DNA of 27,881 nt from Fodinibacter sp038330415 (GCA_038330415.1 JBBQNZ010000039.1:1-27881), one strand, 5' to 3'; shown: positions 15,145 to 23,177, numbered from the stretch's first letter. The notes: generated from the sequence alone by a model not told the origin. Translations and numbers: made by a program.

Positions 15145-15150
15145 TAGAGT
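15145..15150 (+). promoter_or_regulatory. Candidate -10 box of parAB
   Basis: TAGAGT fits the actinobacterial TAnnnT pattern and is 145 bp before the parA GTG. There is no good -35 box; the 17-bp repeats occupy that place, which would suit an activated or repressed promoter. Confidence 0.4.
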
Positions 15151-15177
15151 GCCGATCGACCTCTCCAGAAACGCCGG

Positions 15178-15186
15178 TTGTCCACA
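15178..15186 (+). promoter_or_regulatory. Isolated perfect DnaA box before parA
   Basis: TTGTCCACA, identical to the strongest oriC boxes, 109 bp upstream of the parA start and about 6.7 kb from oriC. It is about 27 bp downstream of the TAGAGT hexamer. Confidence 0.7.
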
Positions 15187-15294
15187 GCCGGGCCGTTCGG
15201 CGACTGGTCATCCACCGAGCGCTGTGGCGCTTTGGCGTGTTGACCCCCCGTGAGGTTGGATTGGCTCGCCCCAATCCCCGACGAAGGTGTTCGC

Positions 15295-16746
15295 GTGAGC
15301 CCAACGATCGACGTCGCCGACGCCCGCACGGCCGCTCCAGGCCTCGGGTTTCCGCGGTTGACCGGCGTCCCGACCAGCCCATTGGGATGGCCGGCCCCGG
15401 ACCGCGTTTCACGTGAAACATCTGAGCCCACGTCGCCGACGGGGGATCTCAGCACCGCTTCTGAGCCATTGGTGGCCCGCCGTGAGCCGACCGACGCCAC
15501 CGGGCCGGTGCAGCCGCCAGAACCCGAAGCGTCCGGTGTTCCCGCTGAGCCCGCCGCACTGGCTGATCCGAGCGGTGCAACCGAGCCCGATGCTGCGGCC
15601 GAGTCCAGCGCTGTGCCCGTTGCCGCTCCTGCGGCCGAGTCCAGCGCTGTGCCCGTTGCCGCTGCTGCGGCCGAGTCCAGCGCTGTGTCCCAGGCCGCTG
15701 CATCAGCCAGGCGTCCGGACAGCACGGGCGAGAGCACACCGTCGGTGCCAGCCGCCGGCACCCGAGAGGACCGCATGGACGCGCCCGCCCCCGACGACAC
15801 CGAGGTGCGCGCCCAGATCGCCGCAGCCATGCCCGGAGCGGACGGGGGGACGCCCTTGGCAGCGGCCGTCGCTGCCGATGCGCGCAAGCGGATCACGCTC
15901 AGCGGGCGCACGGTGCCGCGCCCCGCGCACACCCGGGTGATGACCGTGGCGAACCAGAAGGGCGGCGTCGGCAAGACCACGACGACCGTGAACGTCGCGG
16001 CCGCACTGGCCCAGGGCGGCAGCACCGTGCTCGTCATCGACCTCGACCCGCAGGGCAACGCCAGCACGGCACTGGGCATCGAGCACCACGCCGAGGTGCC
16101 GAGCGTCTACGACGTGCTGGTCGAGGGTCAGCCCATGGCCGGGGTCGTGCAGGAGTGCCCCGACGTGCCCGGCCTGTTCTGTGTGCCGGCCACCATCGAC
16201 CTGGCCGGCGCCGAGATCGAGCTGGTCTCGCTGGTGGCCCGCGAGACCCGCCTCCAGCGCGCCGTCTCGGCCTACGTCGACCAGCGCGAGGCGGCGGGGG
16301 AACGCCTCGACTACGTGCTCATCGACTGCCCGCCCAGCCTGGGGCTGCTCACCGTGAACGCCTTCGTGGCGGCCGCCGAGGTCTTCATCCCGATCCAGTG
16401 CGAGTACTACGCCCTCGAGGGGCTCTCACAGCTGCTGAAGAACATCGAGCTGATCCGCAGCCACCTCAACCCCACGCTGCACGTGTCGACCATCCTGCTG
16501 ACCATGTACGACGGGCGCACCCGGCTGTCCGCCCAGGTGGCCGACGAGGTGCGCGAGCACTTCCCGAACCAGACCCTGCGGGCCAGCGTCCCACGGTCGG
16601 TGCGCATCTCCGAGGCCCCGAGCCACGGGCAGACCGTGATGACCTACGACCCGAACAGCAGTGGTGCGCTGTCCTACCTCGAGGCGGCCGTCGAGCTCGC
16701 CGAGCGGGGCGCCGCCACGTCGCCGACCTCGAAGGAGTCCGCATGA
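15295..16746 (+). CDS. parA: Chromosome-partitioning ATPase ParA (Soj), with long N-terminal extension
   Basis: A 483-residue protein; usual ParA length is about 270-350. The ATPase core starts near residue 215 with the deviant Walker A NQKGGVGKTTTTVN (K222 and K227), then VLVIDLDPQGNASTALG, YVLIDCPPSLGLLTVNA and the C-terminal SVRISEAPSHGQTV. It drives ParB-parS complexes along the nucleoid. GTG 15295 has GAAGGTG upstream. Residues 38-43 read VSRETS, encoded by a parS site, as in mycobacterial ParA, which supports an upstream start. Between that and TPLAAAVAADA (from ~186) is a Pro/Ala/Glu-rich segment with three 12-residue repeats and less biased third codon positions. ATG 15775 (GAGAGGA upstream) is an alternative start. 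Overlaps parB by four bases. Confidence 0.93.
   Translation: MSPTIDVADARTAAPGLGFPRLTGVPTSPLGWPAPDRVSRETSEPTSPTGDLSTASEPLVARREPTDATGPVQPPEPEASGVPAEPAALADPSGATEPDAAAESSAVPVAAPAAESSAVPVAAAAAESSAVSQAAASARRPDSTGESTPSVPAAGTREDRMDAPAPDDTEVRAQIAAAMPGADGGTPLAAAVAADARKRITLSGRTVPRPAHTRVMTVANQKGGVGKTTTTVNVAAALAQGGSTVLVIDLDPQGNASTALGIEHHAEVPSVYDVLVEGQPMAGVVQECPDVPGLFCVPATIDLAGAEIELVSLVARETRLQRAVSAYVDQREAAGERLDYVLIDCPPSLGLLTVNAFVAAAEVFIPIQCEYYALEGLSQLLKNIELIRSHLNPTLHVSTILLTMYDGRTRLSAQVADEVREHFPNQTLRASVPRSVRISEAPSHGQTVMTYDPNSSGALSYLEAAVELAERGAATSPTSKESA
15405..15420. promoter_or_regulatory. parS site inside parA
   Basis: CGTTTCACGTGAAACA, one mismatch (first base). In the parA frame it encodes VSRET, so it is both centromere and coding sequence if the upstream parA start is right. 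Confidence 0.92.
15593..15700. repeat. 36-bp tandem repeats in the parA N-terminal region
   Basis: Copies start at 15593, 15629 and 15665. The first 23 bases (CTGCGGCCGAGTCCAGCGCT and on) are identical in all three; the third diverges in its last part. A 36-bp period keeps frame and gives the protein repeat AAESSAVPVAA plus one residue. Confidence 0.93.
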
Positions 16747-17795
16747 GCGAGAAGCGTCGCGCCCTGGGCCGTGGCCTGGGCGCCCTCATCCCCAGCGGGA
16801 CGGCGACGGCCGACCGACCGGTCGACGTGTTCTTCCGTGACCAGGATCGGCCGGCCGCGGCCGACGGACCGGCATCCACGGACCATCCTGAGACCGGAGA
16901 AACTGCAGGTCAGAGCCCTGCCATGGATGCCGGTGCCGCCGATGTGGGCAGCGTCCTCCAGCCGGTCCCGGGAGCAGAGTTCGCCGAGATCCCGCTCGAC
17001 CAGATCCGGCCGAACCCGCGCCAGCCGCGCACCGTCTTCGACGAGGACGAGCTCGAAGAGCTGGTGCACTCGATCCAGGAGATCGGCGTGCTCCAGCCGG
17101 TGGTCGTGCGCCGGGTGCCACCGGGCACGCAGGACGGCGAGGTGCGCTACGAGCTGATCATGGGCGAGCGGCGCTGGCGTGCGTCACGAGCCGCCGGCAA
17201 GGACGTCGTCCCGGCCATCATCAAGGTCACCGAGGAGGACGACCTCCTGCGCGACGCGCTGCTGGAGAACCTGCACCGCAGCCAGCTGAACGCCCTGGAG
17301 GAGGCGGCCGCCTACCAGCAGCTGCTCGACGACTTCGGCTGCACCCAGGAGGAGCTCGCCCGCCGCATCCACCGGTCGCGCCCGCAGATCTCGAACACCC
17401 TGCGCCTGCTCAAGCTGCCGCCGCTCGTGCAGCGCCGGGTGGCCGCCGGCGTGCTCAGCGCCGGCCACGCCCGTGCTCTGCTCGGCCTGCCCGACGCCGC
17501 GGCGATGGAGCGGATGGCCCAGCGGATCGTGGCCGAGGGACTGTCGGTGCGCACCGTCGAGGAGCTCGTCACCCTGGGCGGCGACGAGGCCCCGGCCGCT
17601 CGGCGCGCCCCGCGGCCCGGCACCCGCCGGCCGCAGCTCGACGACCTCGCCGCCGACCTGTCCGACCGCCTCGAGACCCGGGTGCGCATCGCCCTGGGGC
17701 AGCGCAAGGGCCGGCTCACGGTGGAGTTCGCCTCGGTCGAGGACCTCAACCGGATCCTGGACGCCATGCACCTGCGCGAGCGCGCGCAGGACTGA
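16743..17795 (+). CDS. parB: Chromosome-partitioning protein ParB (Spo0J)
   Basis: A 350-residue CTP-dependent clamp that loads at parS. It starts MSEKRRALGRGLGALIP, the basic ParA-stimulating N-terminus, followed by a variable linker (20-75). The CTPase/N domain (80-180) has PNPRQPRTVFDEDELEELV, the GERRWRA box (141-147) and ENLHR (175-179). The helix-turn-helix that reads parS is TQEELARRIHRSRPQISNTL (201-220). The C-terminal dimerisation domain ends VEDLNRILDAMH. ATG with AAGGAG 6 bp upstream; ATGA overlap with parA. A hairpin terminator follows. Confidence 0.97.
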   Translation: MSEKRRALGRGLGALIPSGTATADRPVDVFFRDQDRPAAADGPASTDHPETGETAGQSPAMDAGAADVGSVLQPVPGAEFAEIPLDQIRPNPRQPRTVFDEDELEELVHSIQEIGVLQPVVVRRVPPGTQDGEVRYELIMGERRWRASRAAGKDVVPAIIKVTEEDDLLRDALLENLHRSQLNALEEAAAYQQLLDDFGCTQEELARRIHRSRPQISNTLRLLKLPPLVQRRVAAGVLSAGHARALLGLPDAAAMERMAQRIVAEGLSVRTVEELVTLGGDEAPAARRAPRPGTRRPQLDDLAADLSDRLETRVRIALGQRKGRLTVEFASVEDLNRILDAMHLRERAQD

Positions 17796-17946
17796 GCCGT
17801 CTCGCCTCGGGGAGCGACCCGGGACGACCCCTCAGCGCGACGACGACGCACGTCGCACCGATCCCGCACCGGCTGGCGCGACGACGACGGAGCCGCGCGA
17901 CCCGGCATCCGTCGGCCGATGAACAACCTACCCGACACGGCAAGAC

Positions 17947-17981
17947 GCGCGGAACCGGTTGTGTCACAACGGGTTCCGCGC
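17947..17981. terminator. Hairpin terminator between parB and trxA
   Basis: Perfect 10-bp arms GCGCGGAACC and GGTTCCGCGC around a 15-base interior that is itself partly self-complementary (TTGT..ACAA). It lies 151 bp after parB and 11 bp past the stop of convergent trxA, so it serves at least trxA and probably both. Confidence 0.8.
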
Positions 17982-17992
17982 CCCCAGTGGGT

Positions 17993-18328
17993 TCACCTCG
18001 CGACGGGCGTCAGGAACGGCTCGAGCTCGCGTAGCAGCTTCGGCTTGGGCATCGCCCCGATGATCGTCTTGACGATCTCGCCGTTCTGGTAGACGTGCAT
18101 CGTCGGGATGCTGGTGATGCCGAGCCGCCCGGTGATGGTCGGGTTCTCGTCGGTGTTGAGCTTGACGATGGTGACCTCGTCGTGGTCGCGAGCGATCTCG
18201 TCGAGAATCGGCGCGACCGCGCGGCACGGACCGCACCACTCAGCCCAGAAGTCGACGAGCACGGGCTTGTCGCTCTTGAGGACGTCGGCCTCGAACGTGG
18301 CATCGGTGGTCTTGGAGATGGCTCCCAT
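17993..18328 (-). CDS. trxA: Thioredoxin
   Basis: A 111-residue thioredoxin of usual length with the active site FWAEWCGPCR and the cis-proline loop GITSIPTMHVYQNGE. It reduces protein disulfides with electrons from TrxB. ATG 18328 has AAAGGA about 7 bp upstream. 79 bp downstream of trxB, last gene of the minus-strand run, closed by a hairpin. In mycobacteria (trxC) a CwlM-type gene follows before parB; here trxA faces parB directly. Confidence 0.97.
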   Translation of the reverse strand: MGAISKTTDATFEADVLKSDKPVLVDFWAEWCGPCRAVAPILDEIARDHDEVTIVKLNTDENPTITGRLGITSIPTMHVYQNGEIVKTIIGAMPKPKLLRELEPFLTPVAR

Positions 18329-18407
18329 GGGGGGTCCTTTCAACAGCGGGGTGAGCGCGGGGTCTGGGGTCGATCCTGCCGGACGGGTCCGACAGCGATG
18401 ACGGGGG

Positions 18408-19337
18408 TCAGTGGGCGAGGAACCGTTCGGCGTCGAGCGCCGCGGCGCAGCCTGAACCGGCCGCGGTGATGGCCTGGCGGTAGGTGTGGTCGACGAGGTC
18501 GCCACAGGCGAAGACCCCGGGGACGTTCGTGCGGGTGCTGCGCCCCTCGACGAGCACGTAGCCCTCGGCATCGAGCTCGACGACGCCCTTGACCAGCTCG
18601 TTACGCGGGTCGTGGCCGATGGCCACGAACAGGCCCGTGATGGGCAGCTCGCGGGTCTCGCCGGTGACCGTGTCGCGCAGGGTGACACCGGACAGCTTGT
18701 CCTCGCCGTGGATGGCGTCGACGGCGCTGTTCCACGCGAAGCGAATCTTGGGGTTGGCGTGGGCGCGCTCGGCCATGATCGCCGAGGCCCGCAGCTCGTC
18801 GCGGCGGTGCACCATCGTGACCGTCCGGGCGAACTTGGTGAGGAAGGTGGCCTCCTCGACCGCGGAGTCGCCCCCACCGACCACGGCGATGTCCTGCTCG
18901 CGGAAGAAGAACCCGTCGCAGGTGGCACACCACGACACGCCGTGACCCGACAGCCGCTTCTCGTCGGGCAGGCCGAGCTCGCGGTAGGCCGAGCCCATGG
19001 CCAGGATGACCGCCCGGGCCCGGTGCTCGACGCCCTCGGCGTCGGTGACCACCTTGACCTCGTCCTCGAGGCGCACCGACTGCACGTCGTCGGTGATGAT
19101 CTCGGCACCGAAGCGCTCGGCCTGCGCGCGCATGTTCTCCATGAGGTCGGGGCCCATGATGCCGTCGCGGAAGCCCGGGAAGTTCTCGACCTCGGTGGTG
19201 TTCATCAGTGCCCCACCGGCGGTGACCGCGCCCTCGAAGATCAACGGCTCGAGGTTGGCGCGCGCGGCGTAGACGGCAGCCGTCCAGCCGGCCGGGCCGG
19301 AGCCGATGATGATGACGTTGCGGACGTCGCTGGTCAC
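18408..19337 (-). CDS. trxB: Thioredoxin-disulfide reductase
   Basis: A 309-residue FAD enzyme that passes NADPH electrons to thioredoxin. FAD motif IIIGSGPAGWTAAVYAARA at the N-terminus (GSGPAG 12-17), redox centre CATC (C137, C140), NADPH motif GGGDSAVEEA with the HRRDELRAS discriminator, and the second FAD motif VFACGDLVDHTYRQA. GTG 19337 is preferred because AAGGGG lies 9 bp before it; an in-frame ATG at 19346 would leave no room for an RBS. Lies between the anti-sigma gene and trxA, as in the mycobacterial sigM-rsmA-trxB-trxC order. Confidence 0.96.
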   Translation of the reverse strand: MTSDVRNVIIIGSGPAGWTAAVYAARANLEPLIFEGAVTAGGALMNTTEVENFPGFRDGIMGPDLMENMRAQAERFGAEIITDDVQSVRLEDEVKVVTDAEGVEHRARAVILAMGSAYRELGLPDEKRLSGHGVSWCATCDGFFFREQDIAVVGGGDSAVEEATFLTKFARTVTMVHRRDELRASAIMAERAHANPKIRFAWNSAVDAIHGEDKLSGVTLRDTVTGETRELPITGLFVAIGHDPRNELVKGVVELDAEGYVLVEGRSTRTNVPGVFACGDLVDHTYRQAITAAGSGCAAALDAERFLAH

Positions 19338-19401
19338 GGGACACATCCCCTTGTGGTGATCGCTCGGAGCAACCGCTAGATGCAGTGCCTCTGGTGAACC
19401 G

Positions 19402-19407
19402 ATCCTA
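19402..19407 (-). promoter_or_regulatory. Possible -10 box for trxBA
   Basis: TAGGAT on the minus strand, about 65 bp before trxB in the 138-bp gap after the anti-sigma gene. No clear -35 box; a GGGAAT about 15 bp upstream is only loosely like an ECF-type -35 element. Confidence 0.3.
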
Positions 19408-19475
19408 CGGCCGTGGGATTCCCCCGGGAGTCACGCCCCGCCGATCGCGGCCGGGTCGGGGGGCGTTGGCGGGGC

Positions 19476-20282
19476 TCAGCGCAGCGGCACGGGGCCACGG
19501 ATGAGACCGGTGTTGCCCGTGGTGCAGGAGCGGTCGACGGCCCAGGCCGTGCGTCCGTCGCCCGAGTGCACCACCAGGACCGCCGCCGAGACGCCGTCGA
19601 CCTCGGAGACGTCGACCAGGATGCCGGCATCGGCCGGGATGCCGAGCGCGGTGGCACACGAACGGGCGCCGATCGGCGTCGCGATCGGCCCCAACGAGGG
19701 CGACTCGGCGCTCAGGGCGGCGATCGGGTCGAGGGTGCCGTCGTCGAGCTCGCGAGCCGTGACGTCGAGCCGGTCTGCCGCGTGGTCGACCCCGGACATC
19801 ACGACGACCACCTCGCCCGACCCCGCCGCGGGGGCGACCAGGGCTCGCGCGCCCGACCCTGCTGCGGAGTCCTCGGCCACCGCGGCGGAGTCGCTGGACC
19901 CGCCGGTCGTGCCGAACGCGGCCATCACGTCACCGGGCAGCGACTTGACGAGGAAGCCGCCCAGGCTCAGCACGCCCAGCACCGCGGCCGCGGCCGCGAG
20001 GTGGCGCAGCCCGAGCCGGCGACGTAGCGGCACGACCGGGGCACCGGCATCCACGGAGGTGTTGTCGCCCTCGTCGACGCGCGACACCACCTCGGCGTGC
20101 TCGTCGAGGTGCCACAGCTGGTCGATGCCGTCGCCACGCTGCGCCTCGACCGCCAGTGCGGCGCTGATCCGGGCCACGAGGTCGGCAGGCATGGGACCGG
20201 GCTCGGGAAGGCTCGCCAGGAGTGCGCGCATCCCCGTCGGGTCGTGCTCGACGGGTGCGGTGTCGTCGTGCTGCTGGCTCAC
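19476..20282 (-). CDS. Membrane-anchored anti-sigma factor-like protein, RsmA type by position
   Basis: A 268-residue protein starting at GTG 20282 with GGAGG 5 bp upstream. Residues 1-92 are a cytoplasmic, acidic region; one membrane segment follows (about 93-112, HLAAAAAVLGVLSLGGFLVK) after the basic RRRLGLRH; the rest (about 155 residues) would be outside the membrane, with a DSAAVAEDSAAGSGA linker and only two cysteines. The zinc-finger HxxxCxxC pattern of many anti-sigma factors is absent. The place directly after a SigM-like gene and before trxB is that of the mycobacterial sigM anti-sigma factor, so that role is inferred mainly from context. Confidence 0.75.
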   Translation of the reverse strand: MSQQHDDTAPVEHDPTGMRALLASLPEPGPMPADLVARISAALAVEAQRGDGIDQLWHLDEHAEVVSRVDEGDNTSVDAGAPVVPLRRRLGLRHLAAAAAVLGVLSLGGFLVKSLPGDVMAAFGTTGGSSDSAAVAEDSAAGSGARALVAPAAGSGEVVVVMSGVDHAADRLDVTARELDDGTLDPIAALSAESPSLGPIATPIGARSCATALGIPADAGILVDVSEVDGVSAAVLVVHSGDGRTAWAVDRSCTTGNTGLIRGPVPLR

Positions 20283-20364
20283 GAGGTCCTCCGGGACGTG
20301 CCCTCGGGCGGTGTGGGTGGGGTGGGGTGGCGCCGGTCGCAGGGGCCGGGCCAAGGGTGGGACG

Positions 20365-20988
20365 TCATGGCGCCCCCCGTGGTTCCGACGGTCCGGCAAC
20401 GGCTGCCGGGCCGGCATCGTGCCCCGACCGCTCGTCGCCGCGCTCGCGGAGCATCTCGGCCAGCGCCTCGCGACCGCGGAAGCAGCGCGACTTCACGGTG
20501 CCCTCGGCGACGCCGAGCACCTGGGCCGCCTCGGCGACCGGCAGCCCGTGCATGTCGACCAGCACCAGGGCGAGCTTCTGCCCCTCGGGCAGCCGGGCCA
20601 GGGCCTCGCGCACGTCGAGCCGGGTCTCGACCGACGCGTGCCGGTCGTGCAGGTCGGGCAGGTCCAGCTCACCGAGGTCGCCGGCCCGGCGCAGGGCCGT
20701 CGACTTCTCGCGGCGCAGCCGATCCAGGCAGGCGTTGACGACGATGCGGTGCAGCCAGGTGGTCACCGCGGCCTCGCCCCGAAAGGCGTCGGCGCGGCGG
20801 AACGCGGAGATGAAGGCGTCCTGGACGGCATCGGCCGCAAGCTCGCGGTTGGAGGTGGTGCGCAGCGCCACCGCGTACATCCGGTCGCGGTGGCGGCGGA
20901 ACAGCTCGCCGAAGGCGGCGCCGCCGTCGCCGTCGACGTGACGCCGGAGCAGCTCCTGGTCGGTGAGGGCGGTGAGGTCGTCGAGCAT
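20365..20988 (-). CDS. sigM: ECF sigma factor, SigM-like
   Basis: A 207-residue ECF sigma factor. Region 2 spans about 22-92 with RELAADAVQDAFISAFRRAD and TTWLHRIVVNACLDRLRR; region 4 spans about 125-180 with LPEGQKLALVLVDMHGLP and the helix-turn-helix EAAQVLGVAEGTVKSRCFRG. ATG 20988 is 14 bp after the pseudokinase stop, and no better start is in frame; the RBS is weak, which suggests coupling to the gene before. Context (murJ side upstream, anti-sigma, trxB, trxA downstream) matches mycobacterial sigM. Likely tied to envelope or thiol stress (inference). Confidence 0.93.
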   Translation of the reverse strand: MLDDLTALTDQELLRRHVDGDGGAAFGELFRRHRDRMYAVALRTTSNRELAADAVQDAFISAFRRADAFRGEAAVTTWLHRIVVNACLDRLRREKSTALRRAGDLGELDLPDLHDRHASVETRLDVREALARLPEGQKLALVLVDMHGLPVAEAAQVLGVAEGTVKSRCFRGREALAEMLRERGDERSGHDAGPAAVAGPSEPRGAP

Positions 20989-21002
20989 CGTGGTGTCCGG
21001 CG

Positions 21003-23087
21003 TCAGCCGGTGACGACGACCTCGTTGAGCCAGGCTCGGCGCTTGCCGTTGTCGTCGGCGTTGAGCTTGGTGAACCAGACGACGATGTACTGGCCGCTGA
21101 CGTCGGGTGGCACGTCGAAGGTGACGGTGCCGTCGGCATCGGCCTTCTCGCCGATCTTGGTGGCGCCCTCGAGACGGTTGTCGGGCCCGACGTAGACCTC
21201 GATGTCGGAGGGGTGCGGGATGGTGAGCTCGACCGTCTGCGGCTTCTTGTTGGGTCCGAGGTCTACGACGACGCCCAGCCCCTTCTTGAGGCCGCCGAAG
21301 GTGTCGGAGCGGTAGTTCTCGGAGAACCAGCCGGTGCTCGTGTCGCCGTCGTAGATCTTGGGGGTGAGCTTGTTGTTCTCGGCGCCGTCGCCCTGGGGGT
21401 CGTAGGCCTCGACCTTGAGGATGGCGAGTGGCTCGGGGGGCGCGCCGGTGCCGGTGCCGGTGGGCGAGGCCGACGGGCTCGCCGACGGGGCCGCCGACGA
21501 GGGAGCCACCGTGGTCGTGCGGGTGGCGGGGGCCGCCACGTCGCCGAGCCCGGCGGTCCCCGACCCGATGCGTGAGACGCCCCAGATGCCGATGACCAGG
21601 GCGAGCACGACGAACGCGACGACGATGCCCAGGGCCAGCTTCGACTCGTCCTTGGTGAGCGGCTCGGCCGGCACGAGCGGGGCCGGCGCCTCGAGGCCGC
21701 CGGAGTCGGCGCGCGGCTCGGTGTCGGGGCTGAGCTCGGACACCTTGTCGACGGCGCGCCGGGCCAGGTTGCCGACCCGTCCGCCGACCGACCCGAACGC
21801 GCCGACCATGGCGGCGCCCGCACCGGCGGCCGCGGCACCGGCTGCTGCGCCGGCCGAGCGGGTCTGTCGGCCGGCGTCGTCGGCCGAGGGGCGGGCGGGC
21901 TCGAGGCTGCGGGTCGTGGCGTCGGCCTCGGGGTCGGCGGCGGGGGAGGCCACCGGGGCCGTGCTCAGCCACGCGGGCGCCCGGTCGACCGCGGGGATGA
22001 CCCGGGTCGTCGCGTCGGCCTCGGCGTCGGGGGTCGCGGAGGCGGCTCCCGTGGCGCCCGCCCGGGTGCCGGATGCCGTCGTGCTCGCGGCGGTGGCGCT
22101 GGATGCGGCGGTGCCGGATGCCGTGGCGGCCGCTGCGGCAGCCGCGCCGCCCGCGACCACGGTCGCCGCGCCCGCGGGTGCGCGGTGGTGCGGGTCGGCC
22201 GCCGGAGCCCCGTCGGCCGGCGAGACGACGACGATGGGCTGCTCCAGGGTGTCGGGGGGTGCCGCGGTGCCTGAGGTGTCGGAGGTGCCTGAGGGGGTGG
22301 TGCGGGTGACGGGCTGCCCCACGACCTGACGGGAGGGCCACGGCGCCACCTGGCGGGCGTAGTCGCCGGGGCTGGTGGGCCCCTGGTCGTCGTTGAGGGT
22401 GAGGCGGCAGATCGCGTCGAGGTCGCGCGGCACACCGGCGGCGATCTCGGAGGGGGCGGCCACGCCACCGGGCACCCGGGGTGCCGGGCCGAGGCCGCTG
22501 CTACCGGCGCCGAGCGGCCACAGGCCGGTGAGCCCGGCATACGTGAGGGCGACGATGCCCACGGCGTCACGCCGGGCGGCATCCTCGGCCTCGGTGCCGT
22601 CCTCGCCGGCGCGCACGGCGGCGGTCTCGAGGCCACGCAGCCGCACGTCACCGTCAGTGGTGCGCAGCACGTCGTCGGGCTTGAGGTCGAGGTGGTGCAT
22701 CCCACGCTGCCCGGCCGACTCCAGGGCGGCCGCCACCTCCCCGGTGATGCGGCGCACCTCGTCGCCGGGCACCCCGCCCTCGCCGACCAGCTCGGCGAGC
22801 GTGCGGGCCTCGTCGCCGAGGTCCTCCTCGATGACGTAGGAGACGCCCTCGTCGGTGCCGACGTCGAGGATGCGCACGAACGCCCCGTGGGTGACCGACG
22901 CGGCCCGCCGGGCGGCATCGAGCAGGGCCGCGGTGCGGTGGTCGTCGGAGGCGATGCAGAGCAGTGAGACCGTGCGCCCGAGGGTGGTGTCGTCGGCCGA
23001 CCAGCGCTCGGTGTCGTGCAGCTGCTCCAGCCGTCGGCGAACGGTGTAACGGCCACCGAGGACGGTGCCCGGACCCACACCCCTCAC
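21003..23087 (-). CDS. MurJ-associated membrane pseudokinase with extracytoplasmic discoidin-like domain
   Basis: A 694-residue protein, GTG 23087 with AGGAG 5 bp upstream. Residues ~13-250 have a protein-kinase outline, but the catalytic lysine position is lost (TVSLLCI), the catalytic loop is HHLDLKPDDVL and DFG is replaced by RGLE, so it is probably inactive. A long Ala/Thr/Ser linker (~280-470) follows, then one membrane helix at about 484-506 (LALGIVVAFVVLALVIGIWG). The outer part has a Pro/Ser/Thr stalk and a ~140-residue domain with YDGDTSTGWFSENY, like F5/8-type carbohydrate-binding folds. In mycobacteria this pseudokinase and outer domain are fused to MurJ (Rv3910); here they are a separate gene 90 bp after murJ. 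Confidence 0.85.
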   Translation of the reverse strand: MRGVGPGTVLGGRYTVRRRLEQLHDTERWSADDTTLGRTVSLLCIASDDHRTAALLDAARRAASVTHGAFVRILDVGTDEGVSYVIEEDLGDEARTLAELVGEGGVPGDEVRRITGEVAAALESAGQRGMHHLDLKPDDVLRTTDGDVRLRGLETAAVRAGEDGTEAEDAARRDAVGIVALTYAGLTGLWPLGAGSSGLGPAPRVPGGVAAPSEIAAGVPRDLDAICRLTLNDDQGPTSPGDYARQVAPWPSRQVVGQPVTRTTPSGTSDTSGTAAPPDTLEQPIVVVSPADGAPAADPHHRAPAGAATVVAGGAAAAAAATASGTAASSATAASTTASGTRAGATGAASATPDAEADATTRVIPAVDRAPAWLSTAPVASPAADPEADATTRSLEPARPSADDAGRQTRSAGAAAGAAAAGAGAAMVGAFGSVGGRVGNLARRAVDKVSELSPDTEPRADSGGLEAPAPLVPAEPLTKDESKLALGIVVAFVVLALVIGIWGVSRIGSGTAGLGDVAAPATRTTTVAPSSAAPSASPSASPTGTGTGAPPEPLAILKVEAYDPQGDGAENNKLTPKIYDGDTSTGWFSENYRSDTFGGLKKGLGVVVDLGPNKKPQTVELTIPHPSDIEVYVGPDNRLEGATKIGEKADADGTVTFDVPPDVSGQYIVVWFTKLNADDNGKRRAWLNEVVVTG

Positions 23088-23177
23088 CGCTGCTCCTCTC
23101 CCTGGTCGCTCTCGACCCGCACAGACGCTGGTCAGCACCCTTGCAACGGGTGTGCGCCCATAGTAGGCGCGGAGGGC

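Larger units (their letters stand above)
14005..15294. other. Gene-poor rsmG-parA region with parS sites
   Basis: 1.29 kb in which I see no convincing gene on either strand. It carries three parS sites (14409, 14521, 14855), a triple 17-bp repeat (15079-15129), a likely -10 box (15145) and one perfect DnaA box (15178). Short open frames here, such as one at 14848 beginning MPMFHVKH, owe their start to parS sequence and have no recognisable family. Codon-position bias seen in neighbouring genes is absent. Confidence 0.7.

Noticed and set aside
14848..15147. Open frame starting MPMFHVKH between rsmG and parA
   Set aside because: The attractive start is only the translated parS sequence; the remainder has no family resemblance, and no RBS is present.
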